From a virus, in IMG/VR virus record IMGVR_UViG_3300035663_001321, positions 1-59,937 of that record: a stretch of 59,937 nt of DNA; one strand, 5' to 3'. The translations under genes and the position numbers were made by a program. The notes below the pieces were generated by a model. The model was not told the origin of the DNA. It was given only the letters and a program-made list of their open reading frames with translations, and did not search any database. Below, one piece after another: positions 1 through 7,884 of the stretch. Positions within the stretch are counted from its first letter, which is position 1; each line of letters opens with the position of its first letter.

Positions 1-150
1 GGGGTAACAAGTACTAAACTGGACAACACGATAGGCGAAGAACGTAATTCTAGCAAATCAAATAATCGCAAATGACGATTACTTTGGAGAAGTTCGCTTA
101 GCTGCGTAACCTCCACGAGGTAGGAAAGACCTTGTAACCAAACCCACCAA
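1..150 (+). ncRNA. ssrA: tmRNA (ssrA), coding portion, cut by window start
   Basis: tmRNA rescues stalled ribosomes and tags the unfinished peptide for proteolysis. Bases 62-79 closely match the region around the E. coli resume codon (AAATAATCGCAAATGACGA here, AAATAGTCGCAAACGACGA there). The reading frame runs from GCA at 68 to TAA at 107-109 and encodes ANDDYFGEVRLAA, which keeps the ANDD start and the LAA degron end but is three codons longer than the usual ten. The stop lies in a P5-like hairpin (GGAG 86-89 with CTCC 111-114; GTTCGC 92-97 with GCG-T-AAC 104-110). A second stem-loop is at 115-135. No TTCRA T-loop occurs between the tag and the terminator, so the tRNA-like half is either upstream (permuted two-piece form) or missing. 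Confidence 0.85.
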
Positions 151-177
151 TAGGGGCATTCGTGCCCCTATTTTTTG
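151..177 (+). terminator. Rho-independent terminator after tmRNA
   Basis: The stem TAGGGGCA / TGCCCCTA closes a TTCG tetraloop and is followed by a run of six T. It ends the tmRNA transcript. Confidence 0.93.
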
Positions 178-195
178 TTTATAGTAGAGTTTATG

Positions 196-203
196 AATAA
201 ATA
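196..203 (+). promoter_or_regulatory. T4-type late promoter AATAAATA
   Basis: This close match to the T4 late octamer lies 30 bases upstream of the structural gene at 234. A purine-rich AAAAAGGA precedes the start codon. Confidence 0.55.
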
Positions 204-233
204 CATACCTTACTTATTAAAAAGGACACACTC

Positions 234-1151
234 ATGGCTAAAGGCGCAACAACAATTACAATTAAAGACAATCCAATTAATGAAACATATAATAACGTTA
301 CAGGACTTACAGGTGGTACAGATCTTGGAGCGAAATTTGATGTAGTAAAAACTGATGGTACATATGCAGTTACTCTTGATTCAGCACCAACTAGCGCAGG
401 TGCAGGATATCAAGCAGGAGATACCATTACAATTCTCGGAACAGATCTTGGTGGTGCTTCTCCACAAAATAACTTAATTGTTACCGTAGGCACTGTAGGC
501 GTAGGCGGTAAAGTTGCTACTTTTGGTACAGTTGGCAGTGGTCGAGTTGGTGATGGTGTTATTGATATTAATATCGATATTGAAGGTTCAACAGGCATTG
601 ATGCATATCGTGTATATGGTGATAGCACTGATTACGGTATTTCATACGATGAAGGTGATATTATTGCTACAAGCCATTTAGTTCCAAATTTGACTTTTAC
701 AATGCATGATCACGAACGTGTACAATTTGATGATAAACATCTTGCATTTGACACTGTTGATAGTGATTTAGGACAAATTATTGCATTAATGGCTGCAGCA
801 ATTGGTGAGGATGATGTTACACCTGAATATATTGGTGCAGGTATGTACTTGAGAGAAACACTTGGTTGGAGCATTAAAGAAATTGCTGCAAAAATTTTAA
901 CAAGTGATGAATATTTAGATGATGCAGGTGATGCAAAAAATGCAACATTTGCTAAACACGTATGGAAAAATACATTTGGTCGTGATGGTACATATGATGA
1001 AATTGCTATGGTAGTAGAAGTTATCGAAAAGCATGGTTATTCACAGGCTGATGTGCTCATGGTTGCTGCAAGTCGTGAAGAATTATTAAATGTAATTGAT
1101 TTAGTTGGTATGCAAACTACAGGTGTAGAATACGTTCCATTCGGTGGTTAA
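234..1151 (+). CDS. virion structural protein with DUF4214-like C terminus
   Basis: 305 aa. The N-terminal half (about 1-165) is rich in Gly, Thr, Val and Asp and holds GAGYQAGDTITILGTDLGG, a motif type seen in phage baseplate and fibre proteins and consistent with beta structure. The C-terminal part (about 190-290) is helical and resembles DUF4214, a domain of secreted and surface-layer proteins: it contains a GRDGTYDE segment and the pattern ASREELLNVI. It is a single-gene unit with a late promoter before it and a strong terminator after it. A role as an abundant surface or decoration protein is inferred. The long opposite-strand frame at 410-628 is a shadow. Confidence 0.6.
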   Translation: MAKGATTITIKDNPINETYNNVTGLTGGTDLGAKFDVVKTDGTYAVTLDSAPTSAGAGYQAGDTITILGTDLGGASPQNNLIVTVGTVGVGGKVATFGTVGSGRVGDGVIDINIDIEGSTGIDAYRVYGDSTDYGISYDEGDIIATSHLVPNLTFTMHDHERVQFDDKHLAFDTVDSDLGQIIALMAAAIGEDDVTPEYIGAGMYLRETLGWSIKEIAAKILTSDEYLDDAGDAKNATFAKHVWKNTFGRDGTYDEIAMVVEVIEKHGYSQADVLMVAASREELLNVIDLVGMQTTGVEYVPFGG

Positions 1152-1172
1152 TTATTTTTTGTAGTATTTTAG

Positions 1173-1197
1173 AGGCACCTTCGGGTGCCTTTTTTTA
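1173..1197 (+). terminator. Rho-independent terminator
   Basis: The stem AGGCACC / GGTGCCT with TTCG loop is followed by seven T. The last T residues run into the late promoter octamer for the next gene. Confidence 0.93.
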
Positions 1198-1203
1198 TAA
1201 ATA
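1196..1203 (+). promoter_or_regulatory. T4-type late promoter TATAAATA
   Basis: This is an exact T4 late consensus octamer fused to the T-run of the preceding terminator. A Shine-Dalgarno TAGGAG lies between it and the ATG at 1224, so this late transcript has a normal leader. Confidence 0.8.
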
Positions 1204-1223
1204 TCTTACGATAGGAGATATTT

Positions 1224-1649
1224 ATGTACATTTATCGTTGTAGAATTAACAAGGTTGTAGATGGTGATACCGTTGAAATAGATTTGGATCTTGGTTTCAA
1301 CATTATATTAGCTAATCAAAAAGTACGTATGGCAGGTATTGATACACCTGAAAGTAGAACATCTATAACTGAAGAAAAAGAACGTGGTTTATTATCAAAG
1401 AAAAAACTAGCAGAAAAATTACCTGTTGGTAGTTGGCAACGTATTCAAACTATGAAAGCAGATAGTAACGATGATAAATTTGGTCGTATACTAGGTGTTT
1501 TTGTTATGGAAGATGGCATGAGTTTAAATCAATGGATGATTGATAATAACTATGCTGTATTATATCAAGGCGAAAATAAAGAACTAGTACAAGAAGGTCA
1601 TCGTTATAATAAACAAAAGTTAATTGAAAGGGGTGAATTAAAGGGCTAA
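1224..1649 (+). CDS. staphylococcal nuclease-like (SNase) endonuclease
   Basis: 141 aa, one compact OB-fold nuclease domain. Family motifs are visible in order: VVDGDTVEID (calcium-site Asp), KVRMAGIDTPES (catalytic Arg and Glu of the RxxxxDTPE motif) and DKFGRILG (second catalytic Arg). No signal peptide is seen, so it acts in the infected cell or in the virion. A role in host DNA breakdown or in DNA turnover is inferred. It starts at ATG after TAGGAG. Confidence 0.85.
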   Translation: MYIYRCRINKVVDGDTVEIDLDLGFNIILANQKVRMAGIDTPESRTSITEEKERGLLSKKKLAEKLPVGSWQRIQTMKADSNDDKFGRILGVFVMEDGMSLNQWMIDNNYAVLYQGENKELVQEGHRYNKQKLIERGELKG

Positions 1650-1652
1650 ATA
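1645..1652 (+). promoter_or_regulatory. late promoter variant GCTAAATA, 7 bases from start codon
   Basis: The octamer overlaps the stop codon of the nuclease gene and ends seven bases before the ATG at 1660. No Shine-Dalgarno lies between them. Confidence 0.5.
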
Positions 1653-1659
1653 CCCGCAC

Positions 1660-2979
1660 ATGAAACCCATAACTTTCTTATATGATCAAGAACCATTTGT
1701 AGAAACAGATGGTTCTTATTTTAGTAAACAACTAAACGCACATATACCAATTAATGGTTTAAGTATAGGACAAATTAAAAAAGCAAATACAGAAAAATTA
1801 GCAATGTTGCAACAACGACATACTATTGGATTATTTGCAAAAGAAGTTTTCTTACCTATACCACATATCTTATCATATCATTGTGAAGTAAAACATTGTT
1901 CAATAAATTCAGCTAATGGTAAAGCTATTTACGAATTGCGAGTACGTGCCCCTTTAGAATTCATTGAATATTGTGAATCCAATGAAAATGTTCTTAAATT
2001 ATTACCATCGAATTTAGTTGATTCTATTAACTATGGGAGTACATTACTTTTATATAAAGAAATGCAAGATTATAGTTATGAAACAAATAAGTTCTTACGA
2101 TTAAAAACTCTTTTTATAGATGCAGGTATAGACATAAACAATGTTATCATATTATCTAATGAGTGCCATAAAACTATTGACACTTATGATATGAACGTCA
2201 TCTTTTGGGATTTTTATCAAAGTGTTGTGCGCTATGATATGCCCTATGATTTACAAACAGTAAACCAACATTATGATTACAGAATAAACAATGATAGTAA
2301 ACGGTTTATATGTTTAAATCGTGTACCAAGATCACAACGAGTTGCATTTGTTTATTTTTTATACGCACAGAAGTTATTAAAATATTTTAATGCAAGTTTG
2401 TCTAATTTAATGGAATTTACCGGAGATACTAAGAAAAGATCTTTTAATTATGCCACTCCGCTTATGAAGTCTATTGTGACTTATAACGAAGCAAATTTTG
2501 AAAAATTTAAAAAAATATTACCATTACAATATGATCAAGATGACCCTATGAAGTTTTGGAGTTGGGATATTTACAATGAAAACATGTGTAAAAATAATCA
2601 TATCTTTATTGTAACCGAAACATGGTGGAATGAAAAACCATTACCTATATTAACAGAAAAAACTTTTAAATCAATTGCATTAAAGATGCCATTTATTTTA
2701 CTCGCACAACCACATTCATTATCTAAACTTAAACGTGATGGTTATCAAACATTCAGTGAATTATGGGATGAAAGTTATGACAGTGAGGAAGATGATGTAA
2801 AAAGATTTACTAAGGTATGTGCATTAGTTAAAAAACTATGTAGTATGTCAGATACAGCTTTTATGAGCATGATTGCAAAAAGCAAATCAATAGTAGATTA
2901 TAATTATGACATACTAAAAAATAATACAAAAGATCAAGAAATAGTAGACAATTTAATTAAATGGAACAATACTCCTTAG
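1660..2979 (+). CDS. glycosyltransferase-like phage protein
   Basis: 439 aa, no signal peptide. The centre carries FICLNRVPRSQRVAFVYFL (about 217-235), and the C-terminal third carries EKPLPILTEKTFKSIALKMP followed by FILL and a KRDGYQTF segment. The TEKTFKSIA...P block resembles the nucleotide-sugar binding motif of fucosyltransferase/exostosin-type enzymes, as in conserved proteins of marine T4-like phages. The substrate cannot be read from sequence. Its 3' end overlaps the radical SAM gene by 19 bases, which suggests coupled translation and a shared pathway, perhaps modification of a surface polymer or peptide. Confidence 0.45.
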   Translation: MKPITFLYDQEPFVETDGSYFSKQLNAHIPINGLSIGQIKKANTEKLAMLQQRHTIGLFAKEVFLPIPHILSYHCEVKHCSINSANGKAIYELRVRAPLEFIEYCESNENVLKLLPSNLVDSINYGSTLLLYKEMQDYSYETNKFLRLKTLFIDAGIDINNVIILSNECHKTIDTYDMNVIFWDFYQSVVRYDMPYDLQTVNQHYDYRINNDSKRFICLNRVPRSQRVAFVYFLYAQKLLKYFNASLSNLMEFTGDTKKRSFNYATPLMKSIVTYNEANFEKFKKILPLQYDQDDPMKFWSWDIYNENMCKNNHIFIVTETWWNEKPLPILTEKTFKSIALKMPFILLAQPHSLSKLKRDGYQTFSELWDESYDSEEDDVKRFTKVCALVKKLCSMSDTAFMSMIAKSKSIVDYNYDILKNNTKDQEIVDNLIKWNNTP

Positions 2980-3986
2980 TTGCAAGATGGCTACAAGGTC
3001 ATATCCCTAAAAAAATATTACCATGGCAAATAGATATTGATACAACTAATATTTGTAATCAAGATTGCTATTATTGTTACACAAGTGATTTTAGAGAACA
3101 ACAACCTGTATATCAAACGTCTGAACAATACATTAAGTTAATAGATCAATTGTACCATTGGAGTGAACATGATCCAAACACAATTGGTACCATATCAAAT
3201 GTTATATTCAGTGGAGGAGGTGAGCCAACATTGTTACCACGTTACGAGGAAGTAATTGAGCATACGATTGATTGTGGTTATGTTGCTGCCATGAATACCA
3301 ATGGAACAAAACTAGATAAGTTATTAACTATATCACCACATAAACTTAAACGTATGGCATATATAGGGTTAGACATTGATAGCGCAATTGAATATACATA
3401 TGAAGAAATTAGACGTAGTAAAATGACTCAGAGTCCTTTTAGTAAGGTTAAAGAAATAGCTAAAGAGTTAGGAAAAATGGGCGCACCTATTGATATCAAA
3501 GCATTGCTTATGCCACAAAATACAACTGATGATGAAATACGAGCACTAGTATTATATGCAAAAGAAGTTAATGCTAGAGAGATACATGCTAGACCTGTTG
3601 TATTAAATGAAGAATGTTTTACTGTTACACCTAGTATAATAAAAACATTTGAGCATTATGCGTCTATTTATAACGTTAAAGTTGATATAAGGTTGGCAAG
3701 AATAGGTGCACGAGATTATAAACAATGTCATCAATTTTTTCTATTTCCATCATTCTCTGCTGATGGTAAAATTTATGTATGTTGTGAATATAAAGGTAGG
3801 AAAGATATTTGTTTAGGATCGTGGGTAGATGATGATTGGCGTGATTTGTGGTGTGGTGAAAAACACAAAGAAATATATAAACATTTCAAGACTGTTTTTT
3901 GCAGACCATGTAGACCAAACCACACCAATAATCAAATAGAATATGCCTTAAAAGATTATAACAAAGTATTACGTGGTTTTATATAA
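2961..3986 (+). CDS. radical SAM protein with SPASM-like C terminus
   Basis: 341 aa. The CxxxCxxC cluster is CNQDCYYC near residue 32, which binds the 4Fe-4S that cleaves S-adenosylmethionine. FSGGGEPTL (about 82-90) is the conserved GGE motif. The C-terminal region has a further set of cysteines (CHQFF, VCCEY, CLGSW, LWCGE, FCRPC) as in SPASM or twitch domains that bind auxiliary clusters in peptide-modifying enzymes. It overlaps the preceding glycosyltransferase-like gene. Peptide or carbohydrate modification is possible; the substrate is unknown. Its 3' end overlaps the convergent peptidase-like gene by 8 bases. Confidence 0.8.
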   Translation: MEQYSLVARWLQGHIPKKILPWQIDIDTTNICNQDCYYCYTSDFREQQPVYQTSEQYIKLIDQLYHWSEHDPNTIGTISNVIFSGGGEPTLLPRYEEVIEHTIDCGYVAAMNTNGTKLDKLLTISPHKLKRMAYIGLDIDSAIEYTYEEIRRSKMTQSPFSKVKEIAKELGKMGAPIDIKALLMPQNTTDDEIRALVLYAKEVNAREIHARPVVLNEECFTVTPSIIKTFEHYASIYNVKVDIRLARIGARDYKQCHQFFLFPSFSADGKIYVCCEYKGRKDICLGSWVDDDWRDLWCGEKHKEIYKHFKTVFCRPCRPNHTNNQIEYALKDYNKVLRGFI

Positions 3987-4743
3987 GTGAAGATACTTGA
4001 TCACTTATTGTAAATGCCCATGACTCTGTTACATATTTTATGTAATAATCAAATGGAATATGGCAATAACCAACCATGCCCCATTCTTCACCCCATACAT
4101 TTTTAGCTATAAAATATTGTTCATCAATGTTATAACCTACTAATACCATAGTATGTAGTCCATAATATAACTGACCAAATTTTGGGTGTTTTACATGATA
4201 ATTATCTTTATTATATCCAAGAAAATCTTCGTAAATGTTGATACCAATTACAGGTGGTTTATTAACTGATATAGAATCTACTGCATCATTTATGTTATAT
4301 AGTGAATAATATTCTGTGATATAACGATACTTTGCATCTTCGTAAGCAGCATCGCTAGGTTTTTCATCGACTTTAGTTAGGTCATAGGGCCATAATTTTT
4401 CGTCACATGCACCGTAGTAATATACTGCACGTAATCCGCTGCGTAATGATATACTGTAGTCTTGTGCAGATACACCTTCTAAGTAACGTGCATTATAGAA
4501 AATAAACAAACTACTTAAATCCACATATTTGTCAGGATAATAATACATTAATTGCATTTGGTAAGAATCTGCAATAACTTTACCTACGCTAGTACCAATA
4601 TAATTTGGATTTTCTATAATATCACTTTTACGTAAATCCATCGTTTCTCTTGTTGGAACACGTGGTTTTTTAAACCTAAAATCACGCTTATCGTATCTAC
4701 TAGGTTTAACTGTAAACTTTTTAAGTAATTTAATATCAATCAT
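3979..4743 (-). CDS. papain-fold (C1) protein lacking the catalytic cysteine
   Basis: 254 aa from ATG at 4743, which overlaps the stop of the upstream fibre gene as ATGA; an upstream TTG at 4755 also exists but is less likely. The family His is in LHTMVLVGYN and the Asn in AKNVWGEEWGMVGYCHIP, both strongly papain-like. Where family members have GSCxAxA, this protein has GKVIADS, so Val replaces the nucleophile. Proteolysis is therefore not expected. Sitting at the end of a minus-strand tail-fibre operon, it may be a virion binding protein or a fibre chaperone (inference). Confidence 0.7.
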   Translation of the reverse strand: MIDIKLLKKFTVKPSRYDKRDFRFKKPRVPTRETMDLRKSDIIENPNYIGTSVGKVIADSYQMQLMYYYPDKYVDLSSLFIFYNARYLEGVSAQDYSISLRSGLRAVYYYGACDEKLWPYDLTKVDEKPSDAAYEDAKYRYITEYYSLYNINDAVDSISVNKPPVIGINIYEDFLGYNKDNYHVKHPKFGQLYYGLHTMVLVGYNIDEQYFIAKNVWGEEWGMVGYCHIPFDYYIKYVTESWAFTISDQVSSLI

Positions 4744-5465
4744 ATTATCCACCAATTACCTGCACGTGAAACTAAGCTTACACTTTGATAAGGTGTACTA
4801 ATAATATAATTTGCCTTATTATCAATTTTTTGAACACCCGTTGGAGTAATTGTAATTTTACCACTACCTTGACCAAACTCATCTTTAATAGTATAAACAC
4901 GCCCATCAAATCCTGATGGTAAAGTAACTGTTACAGCATTTGCAGAACTTACGCCAATGTACTCATCCATTACATCTGCGGTATAATTTGCTGATATGCC
5001 TACAACATTAATTAAATCAGCACCAAAACTACTAATAGTAATATTTCCTGTATTGGCTGTTAATGATATACCACTTCCTGCGGTTAGTTGTAATACACCT
5101 GTATTAGTTACCGTAAAAGAAGCAGCATAACCATTACTAACTACATTAGATAACGCAATACCTGCACCATTAGAAGGAGTAACGCTAGTAACTACTAGTG
5201 CTCCATTTGCAGTTAAATTACCTGAAAAACTTCCATTATTACCAACTAAGTTACCACTTACATTTGCATTGTCTGCATTTAATGTAGTGATGTTACCTGT
5301 ATTTGCTGTAAGTAAGTTACTAACATTAGCATTAAAGAATGTTACGTTTGCGTTAGGTGATAAATCTTGTGATAAAGAAATTACACCATTAGATACGTTG
5401 ATGTAGTTTCCAACTTCTACAACACCGTAATCTGTTGTTGATCCAAAGGGGGCTAGGTATGACAT
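4740..5465 (-). CDS. tail fibre protein, repeat type, with C-terminal knob
   Basis: 241 aa. Residues about 35-90 are imperfect Asn/Val/Thr/Gly repeats (NANVSNLLTANTGNITTLNA) as in beta-helical phage fibres; a second block lies around 120-145. The last 75 residues (from DEYIGVSS to GNWWII) match the C terminus of the next gene upstream in the operon: YIGV, a TLP motif, IK.E, TI, ID and a final GNW.II. The shared part is probably a trimeric knob or receptor-contact domain. The start codon follows AAGGAAAA. Confidence 0.7.
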   Translation of the reverse strand: MSYLAPFGSTTDYGVVEVGNYINVSNGVISLSQDLSPNANVTFFNANVSNLLTANTGNITTLNADNANVSGNLVGNNGSFSGNLTANGALVVTSVTPSNGAGIALSNVVSNGYAASFTVTNTGVLQLTAGSGISLTANTGNITISSFGADLINVVGISANYTADVMDEYIGVSSANAVTVTLPSGFDGRVYTIKDEFGQGSGKITITPTGVQKIDNKANYIISTPYQSVSLVSRAGNWWII

Positions 5466-5477
5466 TTTTAATTTTCC

Positions 5478-6155
5478 TTATATAATATACCAATTTCCAT
5501 CACGACAAAACAAATTAATGGTTTGCCATGGCACTTCCATAACGTAGGTTGTATTGCCATCAATCGTGCTGCCATCTGATGTAGCAATAGTAACTTTACG
5601 ATTGCCTAATGGTGGACCCATTTCAGCTTTTATAATAATTTCGTCACAAGTTGCGCAATTTGCGGGTAATGTGATAGTAGTCGGTCTATCACTATTAACG
5701 CCAATATAGTAATCATCCATTTGAGCAATGTAGTCTTGTGATACCAAAATTGCCTTGCACTCGCAACTACAGTTTCCAGGCGGTCCAATAGGTCCTTGAG
5801 GCCCTGGTTCGCCTGGAGGACCTTGCTCTCCACGTTCGCCAATCGGTCCTTGATCTCCCTTAGGTCCTTGTTCTCCACTTGGTCCAACCTCGCCTTGATC
5901 TCCTTTAGGTCCTTGCTCACCTTGCGGACCTGGGGGTCCAGGGGGTCCAGGTGGTCCTGGGGGGCATTTGTCACATTCATCTCCATTATTATTAATTATA
6001 ACGGTATCGTTACCTGCACCTGTATCAATAGGTATTTTCCCACCTGCTAGCTGTAACTGTGCATTTTGTAATAGTTTTGGATTTACAGGTTTACCATCAG
6101 TTAATGCAAGTAATGCTTGTTGTAGTTCAATAAGTCTACGATCATGTCCGTCCAT
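5478..6155 (-). CDS. tail fibre protein with collagen-like stalk
   Basis: 225 aa. Residues about 1-65 are a mixed head, followed by CDKCPPG and about 20 uninterrupted Gly-X-Y triplets ([15 protein letters not shown] and so on), which should form a collagen-like triple helix. A CSCEC cysteine cluster follows and may lock the three chains. The last 80 residues form the same knob as the neighbouring fibre, ending GNWYII. The Gly-X-Y stalk is common in phage fibres and gives a rigid trimeric rod. ATG follows GGAG. Confidence 0.85.
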   Translation of the reverse strand: MDGHDRRLIELQQALLALTDGKPVNPKLLQNAQLQLAGGKIPIDTGAGNDTVIINNNGDECDKCPPGPPGPPGPPGPQGEQGPKGDQGEVGPSGEQGPKGDQGPIGERGEQGPPGEPGPQGPIGPPGNCSCECKAILVSQDYIAQMDDYYIGVNSDRPTTITLPANCATCDEIIIKAEMGPPLGNRKVTIATSDGSTIDGNTTYVMEVPWQTINLFCRDGNWYII

Positions 6156-6174
6156 AATAACTCCTTTTAAACAA

Positions 6175-6201
6175 GGGCAACTTCCTTGTGAGAAGTTACC
6201 C
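6175..6201 (-). terminator. intergenic hairpin between minus-strand genes
   Basis: Read on the minus strand, GGGTAACTTC and GAAGTTGCCC form a ten-pair stem with one G-T wobble and a seven-base loop. It is followed by TTGTTT, a weak T-run. It may be a partial terminator or an mRNA processing site between the coiled-coil gene and the fibre genes. Confidence 0.5.
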
Positions 6202-6227
6202 CTGCCTTAGCACAACAATGTTATAGA

Positions 6228-6896
6228 TTAGCCAACGTTATTGCTTGTGGCTCTTTGACCAACACCTAATTGTGTTCCAAAGTTAACCATGCTATTACGA
6301 GCATCACTTAATTGACTACCAAAAGCTTGAATTTGTGACTGTAGAGCAGCCCACTGACCTTGATTTTGAGACTGTTCAGCGTGATATCTCCAATGACGGT
6401 GACCTTCACGCTCTTCAACGATTTCAGCATTACGCTCAATTAACATACGATTTAAATCTTGTGTTTTTAAATCATTGATAAGTGCACGTGTTGCCTCAGC
6501 TTGATTGTCAATCTTGTCGCTCAAGTAGGTTGACTGTTGCTGTATAGCAACTTGTGTCTTAAGTGCGTTGATTTCAGCATCTTTAGCTGCGCCCATGAAA
6601 CCAGCAACCATGGCCTGTTGTGCTGAAATAATTTGAGCACGAATATCTTGTGTGTCACGAGCTACATCAAAGAACCTTGCGTCAAGACGATCAGCATTAC
6701 GATCTACATCTGATGTAACTCTTGCTGTTGAATCTGAGACACGCTGATTAATATCAAATCGTGCGTCTTTGATAGCACCTTGTGTGTTATAGTCGCCTTT
6801 TAGGCCTTCTTTAACGATTTCATTGGTATGCTCTACTGCTTCACGACGAATATCGCTATGTTGATCGGCCAAATAATTTGTATCTACTTCTGCCAT
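6228..6896 (-). CDS. coiled-coil protein of unknown function
   Basis: 222 aa, hydrophilic and predicted almost wholly helical, with heptad-like stretches from about residue 20 to 190 (for example ARVTSDVDRNADRLDARFFD). A short hydrophobic patch, MVAGFMGAAK, sits near residue 97. No catalytic motif is seen. It lies upstream of the fibre genes on the same strand with a clear AGGAG. A fibrous virion part or a fibre assembly factor is plausible but unproven. Confidence 0.5.
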   Translation of the reverse strand: MAEVDTNYLADQHSDIRREAVEHTNEIVKEGLKGDYNTQGAIKDARFDINQRVSDSTARVTSDVDRNADRLDARFFDVARDTQDIRAQIISAQQAMVAGFMGAAKDAEINALKTQVAIQQQSTYLSDKIDNQAEATRALINDLKTQDLNRMLIERNAEIVEEREGHRHWRYHAEQSQNQGQWAALQSQIQAFGSQLSDARNSMVNFGTQLGVGQRATSNNVG

Positions 6897-6914
6897 TTTT
6901 TTCTCCTAGGTTAA

Positions 6915-6944
6915 TGAAGATTCCAATCTTCAATAGTACTTAAG
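6915..6944 (-). promoter_or_regulatory. inverted repeat and CTTAAGTACT box upstream of 6896
   Basis: A perfect 8-base inverted repeat TGAAGATT-CC-AATCTTCA (6915-6932) is followed upstream (in the minus sense) by CTTAAGTACT (6935-6944). The same ten-base box occurs upstream of the LuxR-type gene at 7723-7732, so the two minus-strand units may share regulation. Confidence 0.4.
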
Positions 6945-6982
6945 AGAATTTTCGGCGTTATTTTCTATAATTTAGGACATAT

Positions 6983-7696
6983 CTATACATGAGTATAGCT
7001 TTTACCAAAAATAGCCAATTGTGTTCTATTTCTTACGCCAAATTTTTTTAAAATTGTACCTATATGTAATTTCACTGTACTTTCACTAATATTTAAAGTT
7101 TTAGCTATCATTTTATTACTCGCACCACGATTAGTTACCATGTCAAGAATTTGATTTTGCCTTGAAGTTAATTTAATTGTATTTTTACTTATAACCACTT
7201 TAGTAACTTTATTCTTTTTAGGATGTAACAAATCGTGGGTATGTTTGGGTATATGATATTTGTTTGCTAATAAATCGTTAATAGATTCTTTTGCCTCTTG
7301 AGGCGTAAAACCATAAACTCTTGCAATAAACCCTGAAATATGAATATTGCTAATAGCATCTCTTATAAGTTTTAAATCAGTATTTTTTGTTATCGCTGCT
7401 ACTATTTTTGTTTTTGAATTTATACTTCTAATTAATGTTGCTAATGTATGAATAATTTCAAACATACCAACACCTGCCATATTATAAAGATCTTCAATAT
7501 CAATTGATACCCACGCAAAATTATTTTTTTCGTTAATGATGTATGAATAAGATTCTTGTATAGTGTTTACTCTAACAACATTAAAATTAAAATACTCAAT
7601 TAATTTCATGTTTTCCTCACATGTAGTATGGTGAGGTCTTGTTGAGCTAATAACAAGTATATTGATTTTTTGTTGGTTCTCTGACGCTAGCATCAT
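6983..7696 (-). CDS. LuxR-type transcriptional regulator with receiver-like domain
   Basis: 237 aa. The C-terminal part (about 172-232) is a LuxR/FixJ helix-turn-helix: LTSRQNQILDMVTNRGASNK, IAKTLNISESTVKLHI, ILKKFGVRNRTQLAIF. The N-terminal 130 residues resemble a response-regulator fold, with ILVISSTRP as strand one and FAWVSIDIEDL where the phospho-acceptor Asp would be, but the acidic pocket is poorly conserved. Control by phosphorylation is thus uncertain. It may switch host or phage promoters; the repeat-rich region just upstream is a candidate binding site. It starts at ATG after AAGGGA; a second ATG follows directly. Confidence 0.8.
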   Translation of the reverse strand: MMLASENQQKINILVISSTRPHHTTCEENMKLIEYFNFNVVRVNTIQESYSYIINEKNNFAWVSIDIEDLYNMAGVGMFEIIHTLATLIRSINSKTKIVAAITKNTDLKLIRDAISNIHISGFIARVYGFTPQEAKESINDLLANKYHIPKHTHDLLHPKKNKVTKVVISKNTIKLTSRQNQILDMVTNRGASNKMIAKTLNISESTVKLHIGTILKKFGVRNRTQLAIFGKSYTHV

Positions 7697-7722
7697 AATT
7701 TTCCCTTGATGTTACTGCTATT

Positions 7723-7818
7723 AGTACTTAAGTAAAGTATAGACCTTAATTTACGTACTAATGTCTATACCTATACTTGTACATACCTATACTTCGATCC
7801 GTTTAGTTTTTATACTTA
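7723..7818. promoter_or_regulatory. repeat-rich divergent control region
   Basis: This gap lies between the divergent LuxR-type and kinase genes. It holds AGTACTTAAG (7723-7732), an 8-base inverted repeat GTATAGAC (7737-7744) / GTCTATAC (7763-7770), and two direct copies of CCTATACTT (7770-7778 and 7786-7794, spaced 16). A reversed AAAGTATAG copy is at 7734-7742, and a TATACTTAAA lies near 7811. This looks like an operator cluster. Confidence 0.5.
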
Positions 7819-7871
7819 AACTTTGAACGGTTTATTGTCACAGAAGATCGATTTATTTCCAAGCGAATTAA

Positions 7872-7879
7872 GATAAATA
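7872..7879 (+). promoter_or_regulatory. late promoter GATAAATA, 5 bases from start codon
   Basis: The octamer ends five bases before the ATG at 7885, and no Shine-Dalgarno is present. A T4-type start site would fall at or next to the A of the ATG. Confidence 0.7.
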
Positions 7880-7884
7880 ATATT

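Noticed and set aside
115-135. Stem-loop after the tmRNA tag as a T-arm
   Set aside because: The 7-base loop AGGAAAG lacks the TTCRA consensus, the stem is 7 pairs and the spacing to CCACCA is too long.
5796-6210. Plus-strand frames across the collagen-like region
   Set aside because: They are antisense to the Gly-X-Y codons of the minus-strand fibre.
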